Source: Stenotrophomonas maltophilia (GTDB taxonomy: Bacteria; Pseudomonadota; Gammaproteobacteria; Xanthomonadales; Xanthomonadaceae). Taken from it: a stretch of DNA of 64,000 nucleotides. Shown in pieces: positions 46,161 to 54,090 of the stretch. The notes under the pieces were generated by a model that saw nothing but the letters and a program-made list of their open reading frames with translations, did not search any database and had not been told where the DNA came from. The position numbers and the translations under genes were made by a program. The first letter of the stretch is position 1, and every line of letters begins with the position of its first letter. Location of the stretch: positions 62,001 to 126,000 of the forward strand of contig DGLB01000034.1 in the NCBI GenBank assembly GCA_002387845.1. The letters run 5' to 3'.

Positions 46161-46541
46161 ATGACTGGATACGTTTACAGATTCCCTGGCGGTACTGCAG
46201 CCGTCGGCCTTGTGTTCCTGCGCCTGGCGGGCGCTTTTGCACTCATCAGCATGGTGCTGGCGATGCCGGTGTCCGGCGCGGCCGCAGCGCTGGCGTGCAT
46301 CCTCGCAACCCTGACCGCATTCGCCCTTCTGGTCGGTCTGGTCACCACTGTTGCAGCGCTTGTTGCGTCCGGGCTCGCACTTCTTTCGCTGTTGCGGCTT
46401 CCACTCACTGACGTCTGGGCTGTACACCTGTGTGTGTTCATCGCCCTTGCTTTGCTGGGGCCAGGTGCGCTCTCGCTGGATGCCCGGCTACATGGCAGGC
46501 GCGTGGTGCACCTCCAGGCAAGGGCACCAGACGACGAGTAA
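46161..46541 (+). CDS. DoxX-like small membrane protein
   Basis: 126 residues with four hydrophobic segments (about 12-34, 42-62, 64-90 and 96-112). The C-terminal LLGPGALSLDARLHGRRVV resembles the G-P-G-x-x-SLDA end of DoxX proteins, and FPGGTAAVGLVFLRLAG their first helix. It is divergent from the propeller-type kinase with 72 bp between starts, so it may be controlled by that two-component system. Function not known; DoxX proteins are linked to thiosulfate or quinone chemistry in only a few cases. Confidence 0.7.
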   Translation: MTGYVYRFPGGTAAVGLVFLRLAGAFALISMVLAMPVSGAAAALACILATLTAFALLVGLVTTVAALVASGLALLSLLRLPLTDVWAVHLCVFIALALLGPGALSLDARLHGRRVVHLQARAPDDE

Positions 46542-46570
46542 CCTGCCTGCGTGGAACTGCGTGTGCAGCG

Positions 46571-47608
46571 TCAGTCCAGTTCGAGGTGCAGCGTCTCCAC
46601 GCTGTTGAGCTCTGGACCGCCACCCCGGTTGGCACTGCCCGCCGCGACGACCACGGATTCGCCGTGGCGTCCGGCCTGGAAGCCATGACGGCCTTGCTTC
46701 AGCGGCGGCAGGGCGGTCCAGGTGCCAGCTGCGAGGTCGAGCGCTTCCACTTCATCGTGCGCCTCGGTCTGGCTGCCGCTTTCGCCGCCCAGCACGATCA
46801 CCTTGCCCGAAAGCGCCACCGACGAGGTGCCGGCGCGCGGGGTCGGAATGGGTGAGGGCAGGGTGCGCCAGGTATTGCTCGCTATATCGTAGACATCCAC
46901 CGGCTTCACCGTTCTGGAGAACGACTCACCGGTGTTGTGGGAGGATTCGCGGCCAGCCGCCGCATAGACGCGACCGTTGAGCGCCACTGCGTGAAAGTGA
47001 TCGCGCGCATTGGGGGCGTCGGCCAGCGCGGTCCATTCACCGGTCGCGATGTTGAACGCATCCGTCCAACGGACATAGCCGTTGTTGTGGCCCTTGGCGT
47101 TGCCGCCAACCACATAGGCCACGTCGCCCGCAATGGCCACACCGGCGGCCCCACGGCGGCGCGCTTCCGGAATGGATGCGCCGGTTGTCCAGCGATCCAC
47201 CTTCGGGTCATAGATCAGCACGTTGGCAAGCGGCGTCTCATCGGGGAAGCCGCCGGTGAAGCCGGTGATGATCAGCAACTTGCCTGCATGGGCGACCGCC
47301 TGCGCGTGATGCACCTCAAGCGGCGGCGTCGCCAGCGTGTTCCATTCACGCGTCTTCAGATCCAGCGCCTGCAACGCGCGATCACCACGCCCCCCGACCA
47401 CGTAAAGGTGATCGCCGATGACAACGCCTGAGCTTTCGTGTCGCTCCTGGGCGCTGCCGGTGGTTTTCAGCGTTTGCCAACCAGAGGCGGTCGTCTGGGT
47501 GTTGCTTGCCGATGCAACGCCTGCAGCGGCAGCGAGCGCCAGCGCGACAGCCATGGCGGCGTAAGGGAAACGGCGGTGCCGGAAGAGCTCGTGGGTGGGG
47601 TGCGTCAT
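46571..47608 (-). CDS. Exported kelch-repeat protein
   Basis: 345 residues: signal peptide YAAMAVALALAAAAGVASA, then six kelch-type blades, each with a GG pair and spaced Tyr/Trp (VIGDHLYVVGGRGDRALQAL; AIAGDVAYVVGGNAKG; ALNGRVYAAAGRESS; ALSGKVIVLGGESGSQTEAHD). The predicted fold is a galactose-oxidase-like propeller, probably in the periplasm. No catalytic copper ligands or other enzyme motif was recognised, so it may be a binding protein. The 173-bp region to the divergent lipoprotein gene contains inverted repeats. Confidence 0.88.
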   Translation of the reverse strand: MTHPTHELFRHRRFPYAAMAVALALAAAAGVASASNTQTTASGWQTLKTTGSAQERHESSGVVIGDHLYVVGGRGDRALQALDLKTREWNTLATPPLEVHHAQAVAHAGKLLIITGFTGGFPDETPLANVLIYDPKVDRWTTGASIPEARRRGAAGVAIAGDVAYVVGGNAKGHNNGYVRWTDAFNIATGEWTALADAPNARDHFHAVALNGRVYAAAGRESSHNTGESFSRTVKPVDVYDIASNTWRTLPSPIPTPRAGTSSVALSGKVIVLGGESGSQTEAHDEVEALDLAAGTWTALPPLKQGRHGFQAGRHGESVVVAAGSANRGGGPELNSVETLHLELD

Positions 47609-47693
47609 GCTGAAGTCTCCTGCGGGGCGGGGGTAATAGCTGCATCATCGCCCATGGCGACGCAATGTGTCGTCATTGGCAGTTAACACGCTG

Positions 47694-47750
47694 CCTGCCG
47701 GTCATCGGCCGGAACCTGTGATAACGTCCGTAACTATTCCGGCCGGCAGG
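47694..47750. promoter_or_regulatory. Nested inverted repeats upstream of the effector pair
   Basis: CGGCCGGAA (47706-47714) and TTCCGGCCG (47737-47745) are perfect inverted arms 22 bp apart, nested in CCTGCCGG / CCGGCAGG. The enclosed TGTGATAACG is AT-richer and could be a -10 region covered by a bound regulator. It lies 32 bp before the lipoprotein gene at 47782. Confidence 0.4.
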
Positions 47751-47781
47751 CCCGAACACGGAAGATGGAAGAGGAACCTCC

Positions 47782-48477
47782 ATGCGCAGACTCCCGATGC
47801 AAATGGCCGCGGCTACCAGTCTCGCCTTGGCCGCCTGCGCTACCAGCGGGGGCACCGCGCCCGCAACGACACAGATCCAGGAGAGTGCGCCCATGGAAAA
47901 CGCGCGATACACCCATCCGGAAACGCCGGTGCTGACGAGCGGAGAACTGGCCCCGGCCGGTGATCCAGCGAAGGCGGCGGAGATGAACTACAAGCAGCCA
48001 TCCTGGCCTTTGCGCTTTGAGGAACATGGGTTCAGTGCCCGGTGCTATGACACGCAGAGCTGCAAAGTTGTCTATGCCGATGTGCACCACGGCGACCCGA
48101 AACCATCACCGCCTGCTTCCACCTATGGGTTGGGCTATCTGGACAAGTGGACCAGTGGCCATGGGGGAATCCGGAACTTCCCGCCGCCAGCCAAGGTGAC
48201 CTGGACGTCCAAAGACGGAAGCGAGCACGAAGCAGAGATCGATATCGGCACGCTGTTTGAGGATCAGTTGATTCGACATTTCGTGCCGAGGGAAGAGCTC
48301 AAGGATGTCCCCGGCGGCAGGATTCCCGTTGATCCAGACATCCTTCTTGAGGTCAATGACAGGATCATTCGCGTGTACATGAGGGCTTACGTGCCCACGA
48401 AGCACCTGCAGGTTCCCGGCAACAAACATAGCGCACGGCGCGACGATCTGGTGCTGGTCAAGACCTACACCTACTGA
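47782..48477 (+). CDS. Lipoprotein, probable immunity protein of the T4SS lipase effector
   Basis: 231 residues starting with a lipoprotein signal (SLALAACAT lipobox), so it is periplasmic and membrane-anchored. The mature domain contains WPLRFEEHGFSARCYDTQSCKVVYAD and GGIRNFPPPAKVTWTSKDG, which resembles DUF3304/DUF2931-type lipoproteins that accompany antibacterial lipases. GAGGA precedes ATG 47782. It lies 17 bp before the lipase-effector gene. Immunity proteins of periplasm-acting T4SS effectors in Xanthomonadaceae (X-Tfi) are typically such lipoproteins encoded just upstream. The role is inferred from this arrangement. Confidence 0.7.
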   Translation: MRRLPMQMAAATSLALAACATSGGTAPATTQIQESAPMENARYTHPETPVLTSGELAPAGDPAKAAEMNYKQPSWPLRFEEHGFSARCYDTQSCKVVYADVHHGDPKPSPPASTYGLGYLDKWTSGHGGIRNFPPPAKVTWTSKDGSEHEAEIDIGTLFEDQLIRHFVPREELKDVPGGRIPVDPDILLEVNDRIIRVYMRAYVPTKHLQVPGNKHSARRDDLVLVKTYTY

Positions 48478-48494
48478 GCAAAAGGAGCTTTGCC

Positions 48495-50090
48495 ATGGGA
48501 AATGTTGGAGCAGGCACAGGCAGCCGTCCGGTCACTGCAGATGACCTGAACAAGGAGCTGGAGCTGCGTCAGCAGCTTGGCGAGCTCTCCGTCCCCATCC
48601 TTCAGCGCCGCGACAACCCGCATCAACATCTGTTCTTCGCATTTCTGGATGGGACCGGCCAGGACCTGAATAATCCCAAGCTGGGCGAGCCCACCACCAT
48701 TGGTCTGGCGTTCCAACAGGCAGAACGCCTCGAACGCGATCCCGAAAGCCGTCTTGGCGCTCACTACTCCAAAGGTATCGGGACACAGTCCAATGCGATC
48801 GGGCGTGCAATCGACGGCGCTTTCGCACACTCATACCGCGATGGAATCGAGAAGGCCTACCTTGCGCTGGCAAACAAGAGCGCAGTTTGGATGAGGGACG
48901 ATCCAGAGGCTGAAATAAGCGTGGTCGGTGCCGGTTACAGCCGTGGTGCCGTTCAGACGCCCGGCCTGCTGCGCCTTGTCGACAAGTATGGCATCGCGAA
49001 CCCAGACAGCCTGGAATTTGGCTCTGACAGGGACGGAAACATCACTGTAGCGTCAGAGTTGCCGCCGTTGGTCGCGCCAGGGAAAGTCGCACAAGCCGCA
49101 CTGCTGCTCGACCCCGTCGCCACTAAAATGCCGACGAACTACGACGCGCGCCTTCCGCCCAGCGTCATCTCCCGCGTCTCGATTCTCGCCGCTGATGAGC
49201 GGCGCGAACTGTTCCCGCACCAGACCATCAACGATCCGGGCATCACGCCCGATCGGCTCGCGATCAACGTCGCGGCACCGGGCGGTCACTCCAACGTGGG
49301 CGGTGGCAACAGGGAGCCCGGGCTGGAGATCCTTACCGGCAACGCCGCCTTCGACTACCTCAATCAGCTGAGCGACCGCCCGCTCTTCGAGAAGCGCCAG
49401 GTGCCCACGGACCTTGCGTCCATCACCGTCTATCAGGCCGGCGGTGCCACCGCCGTGTTTGGCTTGAAGCTGGAAAACGATGGCCAGCGCAACCTGCGCG
49501 ATGAACTGGCCAGCTGCAAGATCGTCGACCCCTGCCGTGATTCCGAGCCGGTCGATCAAAGGCTGGCGTCGCAGTTCGAGTACCGTTCCATTCCGGTGGA
49601 TGCGATCGAGCAAGCTCAGATACAGGCGCTGGTCCAGCAGGCGGCGCAGCGCGACATGGTCAGGACCGAGCCGCCGCACCCTGGCCCGGACTCGCCCGAT
49701 CACCCCAGCCATCCGTCGCTGCTGCGCATCCGCGAAGGTGCCCAGGCCGCCGAGCGAAGTGGACAGATCAGTTTTGCAACCGATACCGAACGTGAGCAGT
49801 TCAGCCGCTCCGCATTGGCCAGCATGAAAGACAGTCGCGACATATCCCAGGTAGACGCTGTGGTCATCGGCACAAAGGGTTATGCATTCCTAGTTGAGAA
49901 CGGCAGCAATGCGCACGATCAGCGCCGGATTCCGTTCGACATCGAGCAGGCCAAGCACACGCCCGTGGCCGTTTCAGACCAGAAGCTGGAAAGGGCCGGC
50001 CAGGAGGCCGACCAGCAACAGGGGCTGCTGCGGCAGCAGGCGCAATCCAGGGAGCCCGTAGAGCCTGCGATGGGCGGGATGTCGCGTTAG
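48495..50090 (+). CDS. T4SS antibacterial lipase effector (X-Tfe candidate) with XVIPCD-like tail
   Basis: 531 residues in two parts. Residues about 40-330 are a Tle1/DUF2235-type phospholipase: FAFLDGTGQD, nucleophile Ser149 in GAGYSRGAVQ, Asp206 in LLLDPVA, His265 in GGHSNVGGG, so the triad is complete. Residues about 400-531 look like the Xanthomonadaceae VirB-interacting domain: it opens PDHPSHPSLL, has VDAVVIGTKGYAFLVENG and AKHTPVAVSDQKL, and ends in a Gln-rich tail. There is no signal peptide, as expected for a VirD4-recruited substrate. AAAGGAG precedes ATG 48495. With the upstream lipoprotein it forms an effector-immunity pair; no T4SS genes are in the window. Confidence 0.82.
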   Translation: MGNVGAGTGSRPVTADDLNKELELRQQLGELSVPILQRRDNPHQHLFFAFLDGTGQDLNNPKLGEPTTIGLAFQQAERLERDPESRLGAHYSKGIGTQSNAIGRAIDGAFAHSYRDGIEKAYLALANKSAVWMRDDPEAEISVVGAGYSRGAVQTPGLLRLVDKYGIANPDSLEFGSDRDGNITVASELPPLVAPGKVAQAALLLDPVATKMPTNYDARLPPSVISRVSILAADERRELFPHQTINDPGITPDRLAINVAAPGGHSNVGGGNREPGLEILTGNAAFDYLNQLSDRPLFEKRQVPTDLASITVYQAGGATAVFGLKLENDGQRNLRDELASCKIVDPCRDSEPVDQRLASQFEYRSIPVDAIEQAQIQALVQQAAQRDMVRTEPPHPGPDSPDHPSHPSLLRIREGAQAAERSGQISFATDTEREQFSRSALASMKDSRDISQVDAVVIGTKGYAFLVENGSNAHDQRRIPFDIEQAKHTPVAVSDQKLERAGQEADQQQGLLRQQAQSREPVEPAMGGMSR

Positions 50091-50109
50091 TCGGGGGCAG
50101 CGGTGTAAC

Positions 50110-51273
50110 TCACAACGCAGCCTTGAAAAGCGCTTCAGCCTGCCGGATCGCCGTCTCATGCGTCACGGCCCTGTCCGCACGGCCCTCACACAACGGTCCT
50201 ACACGCTGCCGGCCGAGATCGGTGCACACTGACAGGAAATCGTAGTGACCCACGTCAGGCAGCACTTCCAGCCGTGCCTTGGCGTTTGCAGCAGCAATCA
50301 CCCGACTGTTGGTAGCCGGTGAGGCCACCGTATCCGCTTCGCCCACGAGGACCGACACCGGCACCTTCACCTTCGCCAGCGCCGCAGGGTCGAAGGCCTG
50401 CACAACGGCCGGTGCCATCAGGAACACGGCGCGCACCTTCGTAATGCGGCGATCCTCCCCGGCCTTGGCCACCCACGGTGCCATCTGTGGCGCGGCCGCC
50501 AGCGCCATCCGCCGCTCGAAGGTGAACTCAGGGTTCTCCAGCTGCGGCGCACAGACACCATCCTTGGGGTTGGCCTTGCAGAAGGCCACCAACCGCTCCA
50601 TGTCCGGTTGGGCACCGGCCGCTACCAGGGCCGTGTAGCCCCCTGCGGAGTAGCCCGCCAGCCCCAGCCGCTCGCCATCCACATGGGCGGACAACCGAGG
50701 GTCTGCCTGCACCGCCGCCCAGGCCGCTGCCAGGTCATCAACACGGTTCCACATCAGGATGCTGCCGGCCGCTGTCATCGCATCGATGCCGTTGTTACCC
50801 GGGTGGTCCACCGCCACCACCACATAACCAGCTCGCGCCAGGGCAGTACCGAACCAGCCCATCATCCGCGCCGTGCCGCCATTGCCGTGCGACAGCAGCA
50901 GCACCGGCCAGCGCCCCGTGGCAACCGGTGCATCCGCGGCCGACGATCCCACCTCGAACAGCGGGCTCCCCGGCGGCCCGATCGTAATGGGCTGTTCCTT
51001 CGCTCCGGACTGCGCCGGATACCACACCGTAAACCGTACCTGGTCACTGCGCTCGGCGTCACGAATCGCCGCACTCGCCGTATGCGCCACCCCATGCATC
51101 TCGCCAACCGCGCCAACGTCGGAACCCACACGAACGCCTGACATCTCGGAATCCCCGCCAATGTCTGACACCACATGACCCGTAGAGCCGGGCTCTGCCC
51201 GGCTGCTCTTCGCCTCGACAATCGGCCCCACCAAACAACCCAACACCGCAAGAACTGCCGCAATCATTCGCAC
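50110..51273 (-). CDS. Exported alpha/beta hydrolase (PAF-acetylhydrolase / dienelactone-hydrolase-like)
   Basis: 387 residues. The GTG start at 51273 is chosen because GGGGAGGG lies 6 bp upstream; ATG 51267 is an alternative. A signal peptide (MIAAVLAVLGCLVGPIVEA) leads into a low-complexity linker, part of which is a SMAG repeat read in frame. The hydrolase core has LLLSHGNGGTARMMGW, nucleophile GLAGYSAGGYTAL, acid VLVGEADTVASP and histidine LPDVGHYDFLS. Three cysteines late in the protein could form disulfides. It points toward the convergent lipase effector, 19 bp away, but an operon link is excluded by strand. Confidence 0.88.
   Translation of the reverse strand: MRMIAAVLAVLGCLVGPIVEAKSSRAEPGSTGHVVSDIGGDSEMSGVRVGSDVGAVGEMHGVAHTASAAIRDAERSDQVRFTVWYPAQSGAKEQPITIGPPGSPLFEVGSSAADAPVATGRWPVLLLSHGNGGTARMMGWFGTALARAGYVVVAVDHPGNNGIDAMTAAGSILMWNRVDDLAAAWAAVQADPRLSAHVDGERLGLAGYSAGGYTALVAAGAQPDMERLVAFCKANPKDGVCAPQLENPEFTFERRMALAAAPQMAPWVAKAGEDRRITKVRAVFLMAPAVVQAFDPAALAKVKVPVSVLVGEADTVASPATNSRVIAAANAKARLEVLPDVGHYDFLSVCTDLGRQRVGPLCEGRADRAVTHETAIRQAEALFKAAL
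51182..51214 (+). repeat. SMAG element embedded in the exported hydrolase gene
   Basis: GTAGAGCCGGGC-TCT-GCCCGGCTG then CTCTTCGCC, again with one extra loop base relative to the intergenic form, making 33 nt. The gene on the minus strand reads it as KSSRAEPGST in the linker after the signal peptide. In this orientation GTAG becomes CTAC, so no stop is created. Confidence 0.8.
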
Positions 51274-51290
51274 AACACACCCTCCCCGAA

Positions 51291-52115
51291 TCAATTCGAA
51301 TCACCCAAAGGCAACCAGATCTCAACACCACCGTTTCCGCTGCGATCATCAAACCGCGCGTCATACCGCTCAAAGTCCGGCGCATCGACCAACGCCAACC
51401 CAGACCCCGGCAGATAGTCATTCAACAACCAGAACCACGTCTCCCGAATGGCCGAGATGTGCCCCGCATGCCAAGCCACCAGATACTCGCCGCCTGGAAC
51501 GGACACAGCCGCCCAGGTGGCAGGCACCGCCGCAGTGGCCCCGATCTCCATCCCGGCAATGTAATCAAACGCTCCCTCGCCATCGCGGTTGCAGCACACC
51601 CCATAAGCAACGTCGCGCCCCAGCTCTCGGGTCAGGGCCAGCTGCTGCCACTGCGATGGAATCGAAGCCACCGTGGCAGCCGTATGCCGGGCGCATACGC
51701 CCGCCACCCGGAACCCTTCCACCCGGCGGCGTACCGGTTCCACCTCGCAGGGCAGTGCAGGGGCATCCAACCGGATCGCCTCCACCAGCGCCAGCCCCTC
51801 CAGCCCGCTGCGTCGCACCTGCTCGGGAGCCTGCTTGAACTGCTCGGTAAAGGCGTGGGTAAAGGCCGCATGCGAGGCGTAGCCCGCCGCCAGCGCCACG
51901 TCCAGGATGGACGAGCCACCGCTGGCCAGGGTGCGTGCCGCCTCGGTCAGCCGGCGCGCCCGCAGGTACCGTGCCATCGAGGTGCCGGTGCTGACCTGGA
52001 ACAGCCGCGAGAGATGGAACGGCGAAAGCTCCACGGCCGCCGCAATGTCGGCCAGTGACGGATTCTCGGCAAAGTGGCTTTCGATGTACCAAAGCGCCTT
52101 GCGTGCCGCACCCAT
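51291..52115 (-). CDS. AraC-family regulator with GyrI-like effector domain
   Basis: 274 residues. The DNA-binding domain is N-terminal (PSLADIAAAVELSPFHLSRLFQVSTGTSMARYLRARRL; ILDVALAAGYASHAAFTHAFTEQFKQAPEQVRR). The C-terminal half is a GyrI/Rob-like small-molecule domain (DVAYGVCCNRDGEGAFDYIAGMEI; VPGGEYLVAWHAGHISAIRETWFWLLNDYLP). Proteins with this layout bind drugs or other hydrophobic compounds. It lies 18 bp upstream of the hydrolase on the same strand, and the two probably form an operon. Confidence 0.92.
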   Translation of the reverse strand: MGAARKALWYIESHFAENPSLADIAAAVELSPFHLSRLFQVSTGTSMARYLRARRLTEAARTLASGGSSILDVALAAGYASHAAFTHAFTEQFKQAPEQVRRSGLEGLALVEAIRLDAPALPCEVEPVRRRVEGFRVAGVCARHTAATVASIPSQWQQLALTRELGRDVAYGVCCNRDGEGAFDYIAGMEIGATAAVPATWAAVSVPGGEYLVAWHAGHISAIRETWFWLLNDYLPGSGLALVDAPDFERYDARFDDRSGNGGVEIWLPLGDSN

Positions 52116-52257
52116 GCCGCCTGCTCCGTGTCCATGACTGGACGGCAGCGTACCGCAGGGGCGGGGAGGGCGCTTGCGGGATCTTGCTGCGTCTTCACCC
52201 GGCCCGGACAGGCAACTTCCTAGTGTTCACCCAGCCATCCACTTTGAGGATCCGTCC

Positions 52258-52479
52258 ATGGGCATGAGTCTTCTGTTTGCTGCTGTCGGCGCGCCTGGGT
52301 CCTTCTGGAATTCACCCGACAACGTAGCGGCGTTGGTATGGCTGGGCTTCGGCGTTGCCGCCATCGCACTGGGGCTGGGCCTGGCGAAGGTGTTCCACCG
52401 TTTCAATGGCGTCGCGTGGGCAATGCTGGGTGCCGGCGCACTGATCAGCCTGTACGGCCTGTGGTTGATGCTGTCCTGA
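52258..52479 (+). CDS. Small two-helix membrane protein, unknown
   Basis: 73 residues with two hydrophobic helices (about 20-38, ALVWLGFGVAAIALGLGLA; about 47-66, WAMLGAGALISLYGLWLML) separated by a short basic turn (KVFHRFNG). GAGGA at 52246-52250 fits ATG 52258. It is divergent from the AraC/GyrI gene with 142 bp between. This layout resembles DUF3185-like small inner-membrane proteins, but I do not claim a family. Confidence 0.6.
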   Translation: MGMSLLFAAVGAPGSFWNSPDNVAALVWLGFGVAAIALGLGLAKVFHRFNGVAWAMLGAGALISLYGLWLMLS

Positions 52480-52502
52480 TCCAAGTGCCGGGCTAGCCCC
52501 AG

Positions 52503-52576
52503 GTAGAGCCGGGCTTGCCCGGCTGGCTCCACGTAGAGCCGGGCTTGCCCGGCTAGCGGGGCAAGCCCCGCTCTAC
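52503..52576. repeat. Triple SMAG cluster
   Basis: Two direct elements (52503-52525, 52533-52555; GCCGGGC-type stems) are followed without a gap by an inverted element (52555-52576) of the other stem type, AGCGGGGC / GCCCCGCT. Together they make a long hairpin downstream of the small membrane-protein gene. Confidence 0.9.
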
Positions 52577-52828
52577 GCGGTGCGCATGACGTTGGTTCCC
52601 AGCGCCTTCCGCGCCGGAAACGACACAAGCGGCTACCCTGTCACAGCGTGTACTGCTTGCTGCACCGCGAAACGGAAAACGTGATGCAAGCCCCCATGAA
52701 TAGCGCCGTTTTGATCGCGTTTGGCGGATATGGATTGTTTGCGACAACGCCTCACTTGCTGTCCGCGAGCGACTGAAATTTTTCGAATTCCGCTATGCTC
52801 CCATCTGTCGCATGGTGTGCCTCGGGTG

Positions 52829-52969
52829 TCAGAACCCGGTAACGGTTGCATGTTGGACGACTTGTGTCGGGAGGGTGACGAAATACAACACCCTCGCGGA
52901 AATACGTCGCACCGTATCCGTTACCACGGTTCTGAACCTCCCGGCTCCCTCGCCATCCTGGCGGGGGAG
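52829..52969 (+). promoter_or_regulatory. Structured RNA leader before a 49-residue peptide
   Basis: A long stem pairs 52829-52845 (TCAGAACCCGGTAACGG) with 52918-52935 (CCGTTACCACGGTTCTGA), with one bulge. Inside it are CGAC-TTGT-GTCG (52858-52869) and GAGGGTG / CACCCTC (52871-52877 with 52889-52895). A separate hairpin, CTCCCTCGCC-ATCCT-GGCGGGGGAG (52945-52969), ends 7 bp before the ribosome site of the peptide gene. A TATGCT at 52794-52799 is a plausible -10. Rest of 52577-52790: nothing recognised. Confidence 0.5.
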
Positions 52970-52987
52970 CAGCACAAGAGGAGAACC

Positions 52988-53137
52988 ATGATGGACAACG
53001 ACTGGGCCAACCTGACCGACGAGCAGCGGGCCTTCCGCCGGCGCTTCTGGCGCGCGCCCAAAAGCGTAATGATCAACGCACTTCACCACGAAGGGCTGCA
53101 GACCTATCCCGGCTGCCCGACCGTGCCGTGCATGTAA
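52988..53137 (+). CDS. Small basic/aromatic peptide, unknown
   Basis: 49 residues beginning MMDNDWANLTDEQRAFRRRF and ending QTYPGCPTVPCM, with two late cysteines. A strong AGAGGAG ribosome site is correctly spaced before ATG 52988, the best evidence that it is translated. No membrane segment or signal peptide. It follows the structured leader, so translation may be RNA-controlled, as in a leader peptide or type I toxin-like arrangement. No family recognised. Confidence 0.5.
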   Translation: MMDNDWANLTDEQRAFRRRFWRAPKSVMINALHHEGLQTYPGCPTVPCM

Positions 53138-53140
53138 ACG

Positions 53141-53311
53141 CGCGGGCTATGGATTCGTGATCTCGGGGTGGAGCCGGGGCGACGGATGTATCTGGGCACC
53201 GGCCAGGAGCTGATTCTGCTGGCGGCGAATCCGTCGCCGGAAGCGCTGTCGAAGGTGGTGGTGCGGTTTCAGGGAACGGGTGATCGCTGGAAGCTGATCC
53301 CGGCCAGCTGA
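53141..53311 (+). other. Possible gene fragment (in-frame continuation after the small peptide's stop)
   Basis: After TAA 53135-53137 the same frame stays open for 57 codons: LWIRDLGVEPGRRMYLGTG ... VVVRFQGTGDRWKLIPAS, then TGA 53309-53311. The opening W-x-x-x-LG-x-x-PG pattern distantly recalls SymE-type proteins, but no proper start codon with a ribosome site exists (only an internal ATG near 53187). It may be a decayed 3' portion of the upstream gene or an unrelated remnant. The rest of 53312-53428 shows nothing. Confidence 0.3.
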
Positions 53312-53428
53312 CAATACGGCGCCGATGAGCGGGGCGGTGGCGCCGCCGCCCCAAAGTCGACACGCCCAATGGGTATCTCCGGACGTGCCATACTTTGCCG
53401 TATGGCAGGAAGAGAGGACAGGCAACCC

Positions 53429-53902
53429 ATGGCAAAACCGCACACCCTGAACATCTGGTACCGCTTGGCAGGCACCAGCGCAGGCCGCTGGCTCTTCTCC
53501 CAGTTGCTGTGCTTCAAAGCCCCGTACTTTCGATCCATCGCCCCCCGATTCAAAGAACTGGCCCCGGGCCATTGCGTCGTCCAGGTACGCAAGCGCCGCG
53601 CCGTCCTCAACCACATCGGCACCGTCCACGCCATTGCCATGTGCAACGCCGCCGAACTGGCGGGCGGGGTGATGACGGAAGTGACCATCCCGGCCAGTGT
53701 TCGCTGGATTCCGCGCGGCATGACCGTGGAATACCTCAAGAAGGCCACCACCAGTGTGACCGCTACAGCGCGCCCCCTGAACCCGACGTTCGATTGGGCA
53801 GTTGCAGGGGAGTACCCGGTGGAGGTTGCGGTTACGGACACCGCCGGTGAGGTGGTGTTCAAGGCCGTCATCTCCATGTGGGTTTCGCCGAAAAAGCAGT
53901 GA
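53429..53902 (+). CDS. DUF4442 hotdog-fold protein
   Basis: 157 residues of the hotdog/thioesterase-like DUF4442 family: NIWYRLAGTSAGRWLFSQLLCFKAPYF, the core RRAVLNHIGTVHAIAMCNAAELAGGVM and SVRWIPRGMTVEYLKKA. The N-H-x-G-T-x-H-A helix is the diagnostic hotdog helix. The cytoplasmic substrate is probably an acyl-thioester or similar, but function is unassigned. AGAGAGGA precedes ATG 53429; ATG 53402 in frame is less well supported. A SMAG dimer follows 19 bp after the stop. Confidence 0.85.
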   Translation: MAKPHTLNIWYRLAGTSAGRWLFSQLLCFKAPYFRSIAPRFKELAPGHCVVQVRKRRAVLNHIGTVHAIAMCNAAELAGGVMTEVTIPASVRWIPRGMTVEYLKKATTSVTATARPLNPTFDWAVAGEYPVEVAVTDTAGEVVFKAVISMWVSPKKQ

Positions 53903-53921
53903 TTGAAGTGGCAGCACGTCG

Positions 53922-53991
53922 GTAGAGCCGGGCTTGCCCGGCTGGCGTGATCATTCGACCGCGAAGAGCAGTCGGGCAAGCCCGGCTCTAC
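53922..53991 (+). repeat. SMAG dimer, left arm of an inverted pair
   Basis: Two SMAG elements head to head (53922-53944 plus, 53969-53991 minus) with a 24-bp centre containing GCGTGATCATTCG. The whole 70-bp unit matches the reverse complement of 55179-55248 at 66 of 70 positions. Confidence 0.9.
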
Positions 53992-54090
53992 CGCTCCCCG
54001 GGAATTCTGGCCAAACGGTCCATAGCGACAGGTTCCGGGCTTGCGCTAGCATTCCGCCAGCCGCAGAAGCGGCAAACAAGGACAAACGGA

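Noticed and set aside
53141..53311. SymE-type toxin gene
   Set aside because: The resemblance is limited to a short W-x-x-x-LG-x-x-PG stretch and no start with a ribosome site exists; kept only as a possible fragment.
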